Shown here in pieces: positions 52,781-62,331 of a stretch of DNA of 64,000 nt. The stretch lies in the NCBI RefSeq assembly GCF_009826895.1, contig NZ_WUMV01000006.1, positions 124,001-188,000 of the forward strand. Direction: 5' to 3'. Both the position numbers and the translations under genes were made by a program. Each line of letters starts with the position of its first letter. The stretch's first letter is position 1. This DNA is from Stappia sediminis (GTDB lineage: Bacteria > Pseudomonadota > Alphaproteobacteria > Rhizobiales > Stappiaceae). The notes under the pieces were generated by a model. That model was given only the letters and a program-made list of their open reading frames with translations, was not told the DNA's origin and searched no databases.

Positions 52781-54409
52781 TCACATTTCGTCGGTGTGAA
52801 CGATTTCACGGGTCTCGCGAAAGCGAATATCAGGATTCTTTTCGCTGATGTAATTCACTTCCCAAGCACTTTTGAACAGGAACACGGGCTTGTCGTCGCG
52901 GTCGTTCGCCACATTCACGCGGTTGGCTTCCAGGAATTTCTTGAGCACCAGATCATCGTCCGCCTCGACCCAGCGCGCGGTGTTGTACTGAACCGCGTCG
53001 AAGCCGATTTCCGTCGAATATTCCTGACGCAGCCGCTCCACCACGACATCGAGCTGAAGCACGCCGACGACGCCGACGATCCAGTTCGATCCGATCGCAG
53101 GCTTGAAGATCTGCACGAGGCCCTCCTCGGCCAGATCCTCAAGGCCCTGACGCATCTGCTTGACGCGCATGGTGTCTGACAGGCGCACGCGGCGCAGAAC
53201 TTCCGGCGCAAACGCGGGAAGACCCGTGACGTGAATGTCCTCACCTTCCGTAAGCGTATCGCCGACGCGAAGCTGGCCGTGGTTGGGAATGCCGATAACG
53301 TCCCCGGGATAGGCCGTTTCCGCGATTTCCCGCTCCTCGGCGAAGAAGAATATCGGCGCGGTAACCGCGATCTGCTTGCTGGCGCGAACATGCTTCAGCT
53401 TCATGCCGCGCTTGAAGGTGCCCGAGCAAAGCCTGACGAAAGCGATCCGGTCCCGGTGCTTGGGATCCATATTCGCCTGCACCTTGAAGACGAAGCCGGA
53501 AACCTTGTCCTCACCGGGCAAAATCCGCCGTCCCGTAGCGGGCTGCGAATGCGGCGAAGGCCCGTGCCTGGCGATAAAGGATATGACCTCGTCGATCCCG
53601 TAATCGCGCAGGGCGGAACCAAAGAAAACGGGCGTCATGTGGCCCTCGAGGAAGGCCTCGCGATCGAATTCCGGATAGGCTTCCGAGCCGAGTTCCACGT
53701 TCTCGGTCAATTCTTCCATGACCCGGTCGAAGACCACGCCCGTCAGTTGTTCGTCATCCAGGCCGGTGACCGGTTTTACGGTATCGAACGGACCCCCGCG
53801 ATCGCCGCTCGAAGTGCGGAAAAGCTTGTTCTTCCAGTCATAAACGCCAAAGAAATCGGACCCCATGCCGACGGGCCACGTCATCGGCGTGACGTCGAGT
53901 GCCAGCGCCTCCTGTATTTCGTCAAGCGCTTCCAGCGGATGACGCCCCTCACGGTCGATCTTGTTGACGAAGGTGATAATCGGGATATCGCGCAAGCGGC
54001 AGACTTCGAAGAGCTTGCGGGTCTGGGCCTCGATGCCCTTTGCCGCGTCGATGACCATGATCGCGGCATCCACCGCCGTCAGCGTGCGGTAGGTATCTTC
54101 GGAGAAGTCTTCGTGGCCGGGTGTGTCGAGCAGGTTGAAGACGATGCCGTCGCGTTCGAACGTCATGACCGAGGACGAAACGGAAATGCCGCGTTCCTGC
54201 TCGATCTTCATCCAGTCGGAGCGTGCCCTGCGCCGTTCGCCGCGCGCGCGCACCTGCCCCGCCGCGCGGATAGCGCCGCCGGAAAGCAGCAGCTTTTCCG
54301 TAAGCGTCGTCTTACCGGCGTCCGGATGCGAGATGATGGCGAAGGTGCGCCGGTTCTCATACGGAATCGCGCTCGCTTTCGCCACTGGTTCGGCGTCGAT
54401 GACGCTCAT
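52781..54409 (-). CDS. prfC: Peptide chain release factor 3
   Basis: A 542-residue translational GTPase. G motifs: SHPDAGKTTLTEKLL (G1), RGISVSSSVM (G2), DTPGHEDFSEDTYR (G3), VNKIDRE (G4). It recycles RF1/RF2 after peptide release. The length is normal for RF3. The 243 bases on its 3' side, before the NUDIX gene, are AT-rich and carry no recognised gene. Confidence 0.96.
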   Translation of the reverse strand: MSVIDAEPVAKASAIPYENRRTFAIISHPDAGKTTLTEKLLLSGGAIRAAGQVRARGERRRARSDWMKIEQERGISVSSSVMTFERDGIVFNLLDTPGHEDFSEDTYRTLTAVDAAIMVIDAAKGIEAQTRKLFEVCRLRDIPIITFVNKIDREGRHPLEALDEIQEALALDVTPMTWPVGMGSDFFGVYDWKNKLFRTSSGDRGGPFDTVKPVTGLDDEQLTGVVFDRVMEELTENVELGSEAYPEFDREAFLEGHMTPVFFGSALRDYGIDEVISFIARHGPSPHSQPATGRRILPGEDKVSGFVFKVQANMDPKHRDRIAFVRLCSGTFKRGMKLKHVRASKQIAVTAPIFFFAEEREIAETAYPGDVIGIPNHGQLRVGDTLTEGEDIHVTGLPAFAPEVLRRVRLSDTMRVKQMRQGLEDLAEEGLVQIFKPAIGSNWIVGVVGVLQLDVVVERLRQEYSTEIGFDAVQYNTARWVEADDDLVLKKFLEANRVNVANDRDDKPVFLFKSAWEVNYISEKNPDIRFRETREIVHTDEM

Positions 54410-54554
54410 GATGCCTCCTGAGACATTGAAAAAGGCAACGCCGGACGGAATTCGAATGAGAATACGTCCCGCGCAGGGAACTTTGCTGCCACATATGGCG
54501 CTTCGTTGGGCGCCGTCATAGTGGAGAGCGGCGAAAAATGCCAGCCCCGCCTAT

Positions 54555-55202
54555 TTGACGCAGCCGCCAATTGACCTAACGTCGACCCACTTGCCACGTT
54601 CCAAAGCCGGGATTCCCTTGAAGTTGAGCCAGCCCGCCGAGACGAACCGTTTACTGACCGTCGTGCTGGCGGTGCTCGCCCTGCTTGCCCTGACCGCCGC
54701 CGTCCTGCTTGCCATGGGCCGCGTGCCGATCTGCACTTGCGGCGAAGTAAAGCTATGGACCAACGATGTAACCTCTTCGGACAATTCCCAGCATATCGCC
54801 GACTGGTACACTCCCTCCCATATCATTCACGGCTTTCTGTTCTATTGGTTCGCCTGGCTGATTTTGCCGAAAATGGCCGTTGGCTGGCGTCTGATCCTGT
54901 CGATCATTGTCGAGGCTTCATGGGAAATCGTCGAAAACAGCCCGATGATCATCGACCGCTACAGGGAGGCGACGATTGCTCTGGGGTATACCGGCGACAG
55001 CGTGCTGAATTCCATTTTCGATATTGTCTGGATGATCGTCGGCTTCGCGCTTGCCTGGCGACTGCCGGTCTGGCTGACGGTTGCAATCGCGCTTTTTTTC
55101 GAGGTGCTGACGGCGGTCCTCATCAGGGACAATCTGACCCTTAACGTGATCATGCTCATCTGGCCCGTCGAAACGATCAAGGCGTGGCAGACCGCCGTCT
55201 GA
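54555..55202 (+). CDS. UPF0314 (DUF2585) membrane protein
   Basis: A protein of about 215 residues with four to five hydrophobic segments and the family core [45 protein letters not shown]...[34 protein letters not shown]. The function is unknown and the family is largely alphaproteobacterial. The start is uncertain: the TTG at 54555 is the first in frame and has no strong ribosome binding site. A start around the LKLSQP segment would give the usual family length. Confidence 0.85.
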   Translation: MTQPPIDLTSTHLPRSKAGIPLKLSQPAETNRLLTVVLAVLALLALTAAVLLAMGRVPICTCGEVKLWTNDVTSSDNSQHIADWYTPSHIIHGFLFYWFAWLILPKMAVGWRLILSIIVEASWEIVENSPMIIDRYREATIALGYTGDSVLNSIFDIVWMIVGFALAWRLPVWLTVAIALFFEVLTAVLIRDNLTLNVIMLIWPVETIKAWQTAV

Positions 55203-55205
55203 GGC

Positions 55206-55619
55206 TTATGAATCGCCGCCGAAGACTTCATCCACGACGTTGACGACAAGCGCCGTCGTCCAGCCGAACATGATGAGGCCGACCGACGCCTGAAACGATG
55301 CGACGAGCCGCCAGTCGTCTTCCAGAACGATGTCGCCATAGCCGAGAGTAGTGAACGTTACCATCGAGAAGTAGAGCGCCGTCGCAAGACCCTGGATCGC
55401 CCCCTGCCCCGCGTAAACCAGCGCCCAGATCAGGGCCTCCAGAACGCTTGCGACGAACATGAGGAAAACGAACAGGGCCACGATCAGTGTGCCGCGCAGT
55501 TTTTTGGGTCGGTTGCGCGTATGACGATGAACGAAGGAGAGGCCGGCGAACATGAAACCGGCGTGGATGAATGTCGTAGCAAGGATCATTCCGGCTATAA
55601 AGCCCGCAATGTTGACCAT
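55206..55619 (-). CDS. Two-helix ion channel protein (K+ channel pore)
   Basis: A 137-residue protein. A hydrophobic N-terminus is followed by a membrane helix, the pore helix and selectivity filter ALYFSMVTFTTLGYGDIVL (TLGYGD), and a final helix. This is a minimal Ion_trans_2 pore that would assemble as a tetramer. ATG 55619 is chosen over one 17 codons upstream because that one falls inside the terminator hairpin of the preceding gene. It is convergent with the UPF0314 gene (3-base gap). Confidence 0.85.
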   Translation of the reverse strand: MVNIAGFIAGMILATTFIHAGFMFAGLSFVHRHTRNRPKKLRGTLIVALFVFLMFVASVLEALIWALVYAGQGAIQGLATALYFSMVTFTTLGYGDIVLEDDWRLVASFQASVGLIMFGWTTALVVNVVDEVFGGDS

Positions 55620-55641
55620 CGAGCGCTCCCGACGAAGAAAT

Positions 55642-55677
55642 AAGGGCGATGTTCCGCCGCTTTGGAACATCGCCCTT
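55642..55677 (-). terminator. Strong intrinsic terminator after gabD
   Basis: AAGGGCGATGTTCC and GGAACATCGCCCTT form a perfect 14-bp stem around an 8-base loop, followed on the minus strand by ATTTCTT. It lies 25 bases past the gabD stop and probably ends the polyamine unit. Confidence 0.8.
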
Positions 55678-55702
55678 TCTTTCTAACCGAGATTTCGAAA
55701 GA

Positions 55703-57187
55703 TCATATACCGCCGAGGCACATGTATTTGATTTCAAGGAAGTCGTCGACGCCGTATTTCGACCCTTCACGGCCAAGTCCGGATTGTTTGACGCCACCAA
55801 ACGGCGCAACTTCCGTTGAGATAAGCCCGGTGTTCACGCCGACCATGCCGTATTCAAGCGCTTCCGCCACCTTCCAGACCCGCGACAAGTCACGGGCGTA
55901 GAAGTAGGAGGCGAGGCCGAATTCGGTGTCATTGGCCTGGGCTATCACTTCATCCACCGTCTCGAAGCGGAAAAGCGGCGCAACGGGGCCGAAAGTCTCT
56001 TCGCGCGCGACCTTCATTTCACTGGTCACCTGGGTCAGCACCGTCGGCTGGAAGAAGGTACCGCCACGCTCGTCCGGCTTTCCGCCTGTGACGACCCTTG
56101 CACCTTTCGACAGCGCATCCTCGATGTGATCCTTCACCTTCTCAAGGCCCTGCTCGTCGATGAGCGGCCCCGTCGTCACGCCATCCTCAAAGCCGCTGCC
56201 GACCTTCAGGCTCTCGGAGACCTTCTTCGCGAGCTTTTCGGCGAACTCGTCATAAACGCCGGCCTGGACATAGAGCCTGTTCGCGCAAACGCAGGTCTGG
56301 CCCGCATTGCGGTATTTGGAGATCATCGCCCCTTCGACGGCGGCATCCACATCCGCATCGTCGAATACGATGAACGGCGCATTGCCGCCAAGCTCAAGCG
56401 AGACCTTCTTGATCTGATCCGCGCTCTGGCGCATCAGGATGCGGCCGACCTCGGTGGAACCGGTGAAGGTGATCTTGCGCACCTTGTCGTTGCCGCAAAG
56501 CTCCTTGCCGATCGCCGGCCCGTCCGTACCGATGATGACATTGAACACCCCTCCCGGAATGCCGGCACGTTCCGCCAGGACCGCAATCGCGATGGCCGAA
56601 AGCGGGGTCTGCTCGGCCGGCTTGGAAATCACTGTGCAGCCAACCGCAATGGCCGGCGCGACCTTGCGGGTGATCATCGCGTTCGGGAAATTCCACGGCG
56701 TGATCGCGCCGACGACGCCGACCGGCTGCTTCAGAACGACGATCCGCTTGTCCGCCTGGTGGCCGGGGATGGTGTCGCCGTAAACGCGCTTGGCTTCTTC
56801 GGCGAACCATTCGATGAAGGAGGCACCATAGGCGATTTCGCCCTTCGCCTCGGCAAGCGGCTTGCCCATTTCCGCCGTCAGGATCAGCGCGAGGTCATCC
56901 GCATTGGCAAGCAGCAGGTCGTTCCACTTGCGCATGGCCACGGAACGTTCCTTCGCGGTTTTCGCCGCCCACTCCTTCTGCGTTTCATAGGCGGCATCGA
57001 TCGCCCGCGTCGTCTCTTCGACGCCCAGGTCAGGCAATTCGGCCAGCACGGCGCCGGTCGCCGGGTCGGTCACCTCAAAGGTCTTGCCGGAGGCCGCCTC
57101 CGACACCCATTTCCCCCCGATATAGCCCTTGGCGGTCAGCAACTCGGGATCTTTCAGGCGGGCGAGAAGTTCGCTGGAAATCGACAT
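55703..57187 (-). CDS. gabD: Succinate-semialdehyde dehydrogenase
   Basis: A 494-residue aldehyde dehydrogenase. ITPWNFPNAMITRKVAPAIAVGCTVISKPAEQTP, FTGSTEVGRIL, the general-base glutamate in LELGGNAPFIVF, and the catalytic cysteine in NAGQTCVCANRLYV are present. The SSADH-specific N-terminus GYIGGKWV is seen. It oxidises succinate semialdehyde to succinate with NAD(P)+, the last step from GABA/putrescine. ATG 57187 (GGGGAG 10 bases upstream) is preferred over the extended open frame. Confidence 0.92.
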   Translation of the reverse strand: MSISSELLARLKDPELLTAKGYIGGKWVSEAASGKTFEVTDPATGAVLAELPDLGVEETTRAIDAAYETQKEWAAKTAKERSVAMRKWNDLLLANADDLALILTAEMGKPLAEAKGEIAYGASFIEWFAEEAKRVYGDTIPGHQADKRIVVLKQPVGVVGAITPWNFPNAMITRKVAPAIAVGCTVISKPAEQTPLSAIAIAVLAERAGIPGGVFNVIIGTDGPAIGKELCGNDKVRKITFTGSTEVGRILMRQSADQIKKVSLELGGNAPFIVFDDADVDAAVEGAMISKYRNAGQTCVCANRLYVQAGVYDEFAEKLAKKVSESLKVGSGFEDGVTTGPLIDEQGLEKVKDHIEDALSKGARVVTGGKPDERGGTFFQPTVLTQVTSEMKVAREETFGPVAPLFRFETVDEVIAQANDTEFGLASYFYARDLSRVWKVAEALEYGMVGVNTGLISTEVAPFGGVKQSGLGREGSKYGVDDFLEIKYMCLGGI

Positions 57188-57348
57188 CTTTGCTTTCTCC
57201 CCGGCGCGCCGTCGGCCGAGCGACAATTGTTTGCTCGCGGCACGTCGTTTCGTGTTCAACTCATCGGATGAGATAGGGTGAAGCACCCGCCGGCCAATGC
57301 GTCAAGCACCAAGCCGTTGCGTTATTCAGGAAAAACAGCCGTTTGGTA

Positions 57349-58734
57349 TCATAACGGAATTTCCAGGTGGAAAGTCGCACCCCGCCCCTTGCCCTCGCTC
57401 TCCGCCCAAACGCGCCCCCCGTGCGCTTCGGCAATCTCGCGAACATTGGAAAGGCCCAGCCCAACCGACGCTTCACCCGCGGTGGGTTTGGCCGAAAGCG
57501 GCTGAAAAGGCTGGAACGCCCGTTCCAGATCTTCCTTCGTCAGGCCTTGCCCCTGATCGCGCACCGAAATGCAAAGGCGCTCGCCGGCCATGCCCCATTC
57601 GATTTCGACACCTGAACCCGAGTGGGAATATTTGATCGCATTGCTGACGAGATTGTCGACCGCATCGAGCAGCAGGTCTTCATCGCACGAACAAAGTCTG
57701 CAAGCGCCATCCTTCGTGCTGATGGATATCTTCTTGCGGTCCGCCGCCGGCCGGTTCACTTCGACGGCGGTCGACACCAGCACGCCGATATCGACGCTGA
57801 CCGGATTGATCGCCAATGAGGAGGTTTCCCGGCGCACTTCCTGCAAGGTCGATCCAATCCGCGCCGACATGCGATCGGCGCTGGCGACCACCCTTTCGGC
57901 ATTTGCCACCGCCCGCTCGATATTGGGTTCCTTGCCGCAGAGATGCGTCTTGATCAGTTCCGCCTGGCTCGTGATCGCGGCAAGCGGATTACGCAGGTCA
58001 TGCGCTATCATGCCGAGCAGGCGCGTCTTGAAGGCATTCGCCGCCCGCAGTGCCTGATAACGCCTGCGAAGCCGCGTCGAATTCTCGCGCAGGTCGTCAA
58101 TCAGGCGCTCACGCATTTCCGCTGCCGCCGCCTGACGACGCTCAGCCTCCACGCGCTGTCCGAATATCCTTACCAGGCTTTCGGCGAACGCCGGGTCCTC
58201 TATCGGCGTTACGGAAAATACGGCCAGATGCCCGCCTACCGTCTCGCCTTCGGAAAAAAGCGGCACTCCGACGTAGCTGCTGAACCCTTCTTCCCGCGGA
58301 AATCGTTCGGCAAGATCACAGGGAATGACGATGCGCTGACCGGAATAAACTACACCGCAAGGCGTCCCTGCCAGATCGTAGGAGATATCCTCGACTTCTT
58401 CTCCTTCCCTGAGCGCAAAGATTGCCCGCGCACGGTTTGTCGGGTGGCCTTCGCCCACGGTGATCAGGGCGAGCGAAACGTCCATCGTTTCCTGAAGAGC
58501 CGCCACGAGCGCCTTCAGAAACGAAACGCCAACCTCGCCCGAAATGCTTTCCGCAATACGCAGCAGCAGATCCGTCCGCGATGTCGCAAGCGCTGAAGTA
58601 GGTGTGGACACCAATGCTCCCGGTCGCTCGTCAGCCGATTGATTTCTCAGGACCTTACGACGCGCCGCGCCATCGGTAAATTCTTTATCGTCAATTTTCA
58701 CAAGACGATGAGGTTGCAGCGCAGCAATACTCAT
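57349..58734 (-). CDS. GAF-domain sensor histidine kinase
   Basis: A 461-residue protein without membrane helices: a variable N-terminus, a GAF domain (~55-195, with TPCGVVYSGQRIVIPCDLAERFP and SYVGVPLFSEGETVGGHLAVFS), a coiled coil, the HisKA H-box GMIAHDLRNPLAAITSQ (phospho-acceptor H245), and the HATPase with N-box LLLDAVDNLVSNAIKYSHSG, RDQGQGL and GLGLSNVREIAEAHGG. It is a soluble sensor. No response regulator is adjacent. It sits 15 bases after the amidase gene on the same strand, so it is probably transcribed with the polyamine genes. Confidence 0.9.
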   Translation of the reverse strand: MSIAALQPHRLVKIDDKEFTDGAARRKVLRNQSADERPGALVSTPTSALATSRTDLLLRIAESISGEVGVSFLKALVAALQETMDVSLALITVGEGHPTNRARAIFALREGEEVEDISYDLAGTPCGVVYSGQRIVIPCDLAERFPREEGFSSYVGVPLFSEGETVGGHLAVFSVTPIEDPAFAESLVRIFGQRVEAERRQAAAAEMRERLIDDLRENSTRLRRRYQALRAANAFKTRLLGMIAHDLRNPLAAITSQAELIKTHLCGKEPNIERAVANAERVVASADRMSARIGSTLQEVRRETSSLAINPVSVDIGVLVSTAVEVNRPAADRKKISISTKDGACRLCSCDEDLLLDAVDNLVSNAIKYSHSGSGVEIEWGMAGERLCISVRDQGQGLTKEDLERAFQPFQPLSAKPTAGEASVGLGLSNVREIAEAHGGRVWAESEGKGRGATFHLEIPL

Positions 58735-58749
58735 GCGTCAGGAAAACAG

Positions 58750-59535
58750 TCATCCGTCCGGATTTGCGCGCAGTTCGCTCAGATACGGGTTCTGTTCCCG
58801 GCAGGCCTTATAAGCGCCTGCGTCCAGTTCGGCGCGGATGATCTTCGCGCCAGCCTCGCTTGCCTGCGCAAGCAACGACCCGTCCGGCGCGGCGATGCAG
58901 GACAAGCCTTGATAGGAAAACCGTGCGTCGCGGCCCGCATGGTTCGCGTAGACCACGAAAACCTGATTTTCAAAGGCGCGAACGGGTATAACGGACGTGG
59001 CGATAAAGCGCCCGCCATCGATCCTCGGCAAGGCGGTCGGGACGAGAATGGCCTCAGCACCGCGTAGCGCCAGATCGCGCACGCGCTCGGGAAACTCCAC
59101 ATCGAAGCAGATCAGCAGGCCGAATCGCATGCCCCTATAGTCGAATATGGGAGGCATGGCGCAGCCGGGCCGAAAGAGCGCCTTTTCGTAATCGCCGTAA
59201 AGCTGGATCTTGCTGTAGGTCGAAACCGCGCCGTCGGGAGCGATGAAAGCGCAGGCATTGTAGGCAATGCCATCTTCGATAAGCGGCAGACCGACGACAA
59301 GCGCAACGCCGCACTCGGATGAAACAGCCTTCAGGCGAGCGATGGTCGGGCCGTCGGCAGGCTCCGCGAGAGCGCGAATATCATCTCCCAATCCGTAACC
59401 GGTTGTCGCCAGTTCGGGAAAGACCGCGATATCCGTCCCCTTGGAACCAGCCTGCCGCGCAGCGTCCGCAATCGCCGCAAGGCGCGCCTCCACCCCTTTG
59501 AGTTCGGCCGGCATCTGGCAGGCGGCGAGTTTCAC
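58750..59535 (-). CDS. Nitrilase-superfamily carbon-nitrogen hydrolase
   Basis: A 261-residue protein with the catalytic triad E41 (FPELATTGYG), K109 (YSKIQLYGD) and C143 (LLICFDVEFPE). It hydrolyses an amide or nitrile. In this operon an omega-amidase or carbamoyl-/acyl-polyamine amidase is plausible but not shown. The start is the GTG at 59535, in a GTGA overlap with the upstream permease stop and with AAGGAG before it. An ATG seven codons upstream lies inside the permease and is less likely. Confidence 0.85.
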   Translation of the reverse strand: MKLAACQMPAELKGVEARLAAIADAARQAGSKGTDIAVFPELATTGYGLGDDIRALAEPADGPTIARLKAVSSECGVALVVGLPLIEDGIAYNACAFIAPDGAVSTYSKIQLYGDYEKALFRPGCAMPPIFDYRGMRFGLLICFDVEFPERVRDLALRGAEAILVPTALPRIDGGRFIATSVIPVRAFENQVFVVYANHAGRDARFSYQGLSCIAAPDGSLLAQASEAGAKIIRAELDAGAYKACREQNPYLSELRANPDG

Positions 59536-60338
59536 CCCTTGTCTCCTTCCGACCATGCGCCCAGAAGCTTCGGGAGGTCGCCGAAGCGCGCAACCAGCCC
59601 GAAGACGACGACCGCGACCAGAACGAAGAAGACAGACACGCTCGCCATCGTGGGCGTATAGCCATAGCGAAGCGCGTTGAAAATCTTGATCGGGATCGTC
59701 TCAAGCGTGAAGCCGACCGTCATATAGGCCACGATATATTCGTTGAGCGACAGGACGAAGGCGAAGGCGAAGCCTGAGATGATGTAAGGTCGCACAAGCG
59801 GGAAGACGACAGTTTTCAGCAGCGTACGATCGTCCGCGCCCATCGTCATCCCGGCCTCGATGATCTCCCGGTCGATGGTGGCGAAGCCGAGCGTAACAGT
59901 CACGAGCGGCAGGCTGACGAAGAAGATGCCGTGGCTGATGACGACCGTCCACGGCTGGCCGTAAAAGCCGGTCGTAGCCCAGAAGCTGAGCGCGCCGAGG
60001 GCCGTTATCACCGGCGGCAGGATGAAGGGCGCAAGGCCCAGCACCTCCACGATGCGTGCCCAGGGCGCTACCCGCCGCCACAGGAACCAGGCGATCGGCA
60101 CCGCTATCGAGACGCTGATCGCCGCCGCCGCAGTCGCTACAAGAACCGAATGAACGAGTGCAGCACGCCAGCCTTCATCTGTGAAGACCTGCGCATACCA
60201 GCCGAGCGAGAAGCCTTCAGGCGGGAAAGCAAGCGTCTTCTTCTCGTTAAGCGCAACGCCTGCGATCACGATGATCGGCAGCGCCAGAAACACCGCCAGC
60301 GCCGAAAGAAAGAGACGCTTCGGCCAGTGCGCACTCAT
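59532..60338 (-). CDS. ABC transporter permease, PotC-like
   Basis: A 268-residue inner-membrane permease with six hydrophobic segments and the BPD_transp_1 loop EAGMTMGADDRTLLKTVVFPLVRP. It is the second channel subunit of a spermidine/putrescine-type importer. It overlaps the PotB-like gene by ATGA and the amidase gene by GTGA. Confidence 0.92.
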   Translation of the reverse strand: MSAHWPKRLFLSALAVFLALPIIVIAGVALNEKKTLAFPPEGFSLGWYAQVFTDEGWRAALVHSVLVATAAAAISVSIAVPIAWFLWRRVAPWARIVEVLGLAPFILPPVITALGALSFWATTGFYGQPWTVVISHGIFFVSLPLVTVTLGFATIDREIIEAGMTMGADDRTLLKTVVFPLVRPYIISGFAFAFVLSLNEYIVAYMTVGFTLETIPIKIFNALRYGYTPTMASVSVFFVLVAVVVFGLVARFGDLPKLLGAWSEGDKG

Positions 60339-61189
60339 TGCCCTGCACCCTTCCTGTTAAGCGCTGCGACCACGAGAACGAGAGACAGGCTCGCCACCAC
60401 GAGGAAAACGGCCATGGCGGCGGCAAAGGGCATGTTCGACTGATAAACCGCCTGATCGGTGATCAGCACCGAAAGCGTCCAATGCTGCGGGCGCCCGAGG
60501 ATCTGCGGCAGCAGATAGGCACCGAGCGCAAAGATGAAGACGATGATGAAGGTCGCGATCAACGTCTTGCGCAAGACCGGCAGAACTACGGTGAAGAACG
60601 CTTTCAAGGGCGATGCGCCAAGGGTTCTCGACGCTTCCATGAGCGAGGGGTCAAGCCGCGAGAAAGACGGATAAAGCACGAGTACGGTATAGGGAAACGC
60701 CTGATAGACAAGGCCGGTCAACACGGCTCCGAAGCCGGGCGTCCATGCATCAGGACGATCCATAAACCCGATTGCGACCAGTAGATTGGAAAGCCCGGCG
60801 GTGCGGCTCAAAAGCGTCGACCACGCAAAACCGATGATGACCTCCGAAAGCGACAGCACGCCAAGCAGCGCGACCAGCCAGAAGACCTGCGCCTTTCTGG
60901 AAAGCTTCGTCAGGAAATAGGTGAAGGGAACGCCGAGCAGAAGACAAACGGCGGAAACAAGGGCTGCGAGCACCAGCGAAAAGACCAGCACCTCGCCGAA
61001 GAACACGGAGAGGAAACGCCCGTAATTGGCAAAAGTGAAGGCCGGTTCGTAAAAGCCGCCCTGCACCCTTTGAAAGAACGATATTGCCAGCATGATGGCG
61101 AAGGGGACGACGAAAAAGAGCCCGAGCATTAACGCCGGATAGGCGATCGGATAATAATCGGCGGCGCGTTCGGGAGGCATACGGCGCAT
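60335..61189 (-). CDS. ABC transporter permease, PotB-like
   Basis: A 284-residue permease with six membrane segments and the ATPase-contact loop EASRTLGASPLKAFFTVVLPVLRK. The start at 61189 lies 4 bases after the stop of the ATPase gene and has GGGAAGGGG before it. An open frame extending further into the ATPase gene is not supported. Confidence 0.92.
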   Translation of the reverse strand: MRRMPPERAADYYPIAYPALMLGLFFVVPFAIMLAISFFQRVQGGFYEPAFTFANYGRFLSVFFGEVLVFSLVLAALVSAVCLLLGVPFTYFLTKLSRKAQVFWLVALLGVLSLSEVIIGFAWSTLLSRTAGLSNLLVAIGFMDRPDAWTPGFGAVLTGLVYQAFPYTVLVLYPSFSRLDPSLMEASRTLGASPLKAFFTVVLPVLRKTLIATFIIVFIFALGAYLLPQILGRPQHWTLSVLITDQAVYQSNMPFAAAMAVFLVVASLSLVLVVAALNRKGAGQ

Positions 61190-61193
61190 GGGC

Positions 61194-62231
61194 TTACCCC
61201 TTCCCGCTCTCGAAGACGACGCAAGCCTCGGCGGGGATCGACAGGCCGACCGTATCACCGACCCTGCAATCGGGCCGCGCCTGCGGCGAGGCGATTGCCA
61301 CGTAGCGCACCCCCTCACCGTCGAGATGAATCTCGATGCTCGCGCCCATATCCCGGATGAAGCCGACCCTTGCGCGGATCGACCCGTTCTCGGCGGTCGT
61401 CACCACGACATCCTCGGGACGCACGGATATTCTCGATCCCGGACAAGCCAGGGAAAGCCCCGGAATACGCCCGCCCGGCACCAGCGCATCGGGTCCATCG
61501 GCCCTGGCGTCGATCAGGTTAGCCTGGCCGAGGAAGTCGGCGACGAACGCATTGGCCGGATTGCGGTACATGTCGATAGGTCTCGCCATCTGCTGGATGC
61601 GGCCTTCCGACATGACGACGATCTGGTCCGACATGCTCATCGCCTCGCGCTGATCATGCGTGACGACGATCGTCGTGATCCCGAGTTGCTGCTGAAGCTG
61701 GCGAAGTTCGACCTGCATGGCCTCGCGCAACTTGGCGTCAAGCGCGGATAGCGGCTCATCGAGCAGGAAAAGCTTCGGCGAGACCGCAAGCGCGCGGGCA
61801 ATGGCGACCCGCTGGCGCTGACCGCCGGAAAGCTGGGTGACGGCACGCTTCTCGATGCCCGGCAGGTGCACGAGTTCGAGCAATTCCTTCACGCGCGACG
61901 CCTGTTCGGAAGACGGCCGACCGCGAATGCGCAAGGGATAAGCAATGTTTTCGCCCACGGACAAATGCGGGAAAAGCGCCAGCGACTGAAACACCATGCC
62001 GAAATCGCGCTTGTGCGCTGGCGTATCGTTGAGCGGTTCTCCATCGATGGAGATTTCGCCGGATGTCGGGTCTTCAAGACCTGCGATCATGCGCAGGAGC
62101 GTGGTCTTGCCACAGCCCGAAGGGCCGAGAAGGCACACGAACGTCCCCTGAGGTACCGTCAGGCTGACGTCGTCGACAGCGGCGACAGCCCCGAACCGCT
62201 TGGTGATACGATTGAGTTCAAGACCCGACAT
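61194..62231 (-). CDS. ABC transporter ATP-binding protein, PotA-like
   Basis: A 345-residue protein: Walker A GPSGCGKTTLLRMIAGLE, the Q-loop region DFGMVFQSLALFPHLSV, signature LSGGQRQRVAIARAL, Walker B LFLLDEPLSALD, H-loop VVTHDQREAMSMSD, and a C-terminal TOBE-type domain (ISVRPEDVVV). It powers the polyamine-type importer. It is separated from the binding-protein gene by 100 bases containing a large hairpin. Confidence 0.94.
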   Translation of the reverse strand: MSGLELNRITKRFGAVAAVDDVSLTVPQGTFVCLLGPSGCGKTTLLRMIAGLEDPTSGEISIDGEPLNDTPAHKRDFGMVFQSLALFPHLSVGENIAYPLRIRGRPSSEQASRVKELLELVHLPGIEKRAVTQLSGGQRQRVAIARALAVSPKLFLLDEPLSALDAKLREAMQVELRQLQQQLGITTIVVTHDQREAMSMSDQIVVMSEGRIQQMARPIDMYRNPANAFVADFLGQANLIDARADGPDALVPGGRIPGLSLACPGSRISVRPEDVVVTTAENGSIRARVGFIRDMGASIEIHLDGEGVRYVAIASPQARPDCRVGDTVGLSIPAEACVVFESGKG

Positions 62232-62264
62232 TCGAAATTCCGTTCTTCACGCGTTACCGCGGTT

Positions 62265-62309
62265 CCGATCGCCCGGCATGGCTGTTTCGCCAGCCGGCCG
62301 GGAGATCGG
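62265..62309 (-). terminator. Large stem-loop between binding-protein and ATPase genes
   Basis: CCGATC and CCCGGC arms pair with the GCCGGG and GATCGG arms around an inner GGCTG/CAGCC hairpin, giving a near-continuous stem about 45 bases long. There is no U tract. It probably protects the binding-protein mRNA 3' end and lowers downstream expression, as in many ABC importers. Confidence 0.7.
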
Positions 62310-62331
62310 TCATTCAGTTCGCTTCCAACCC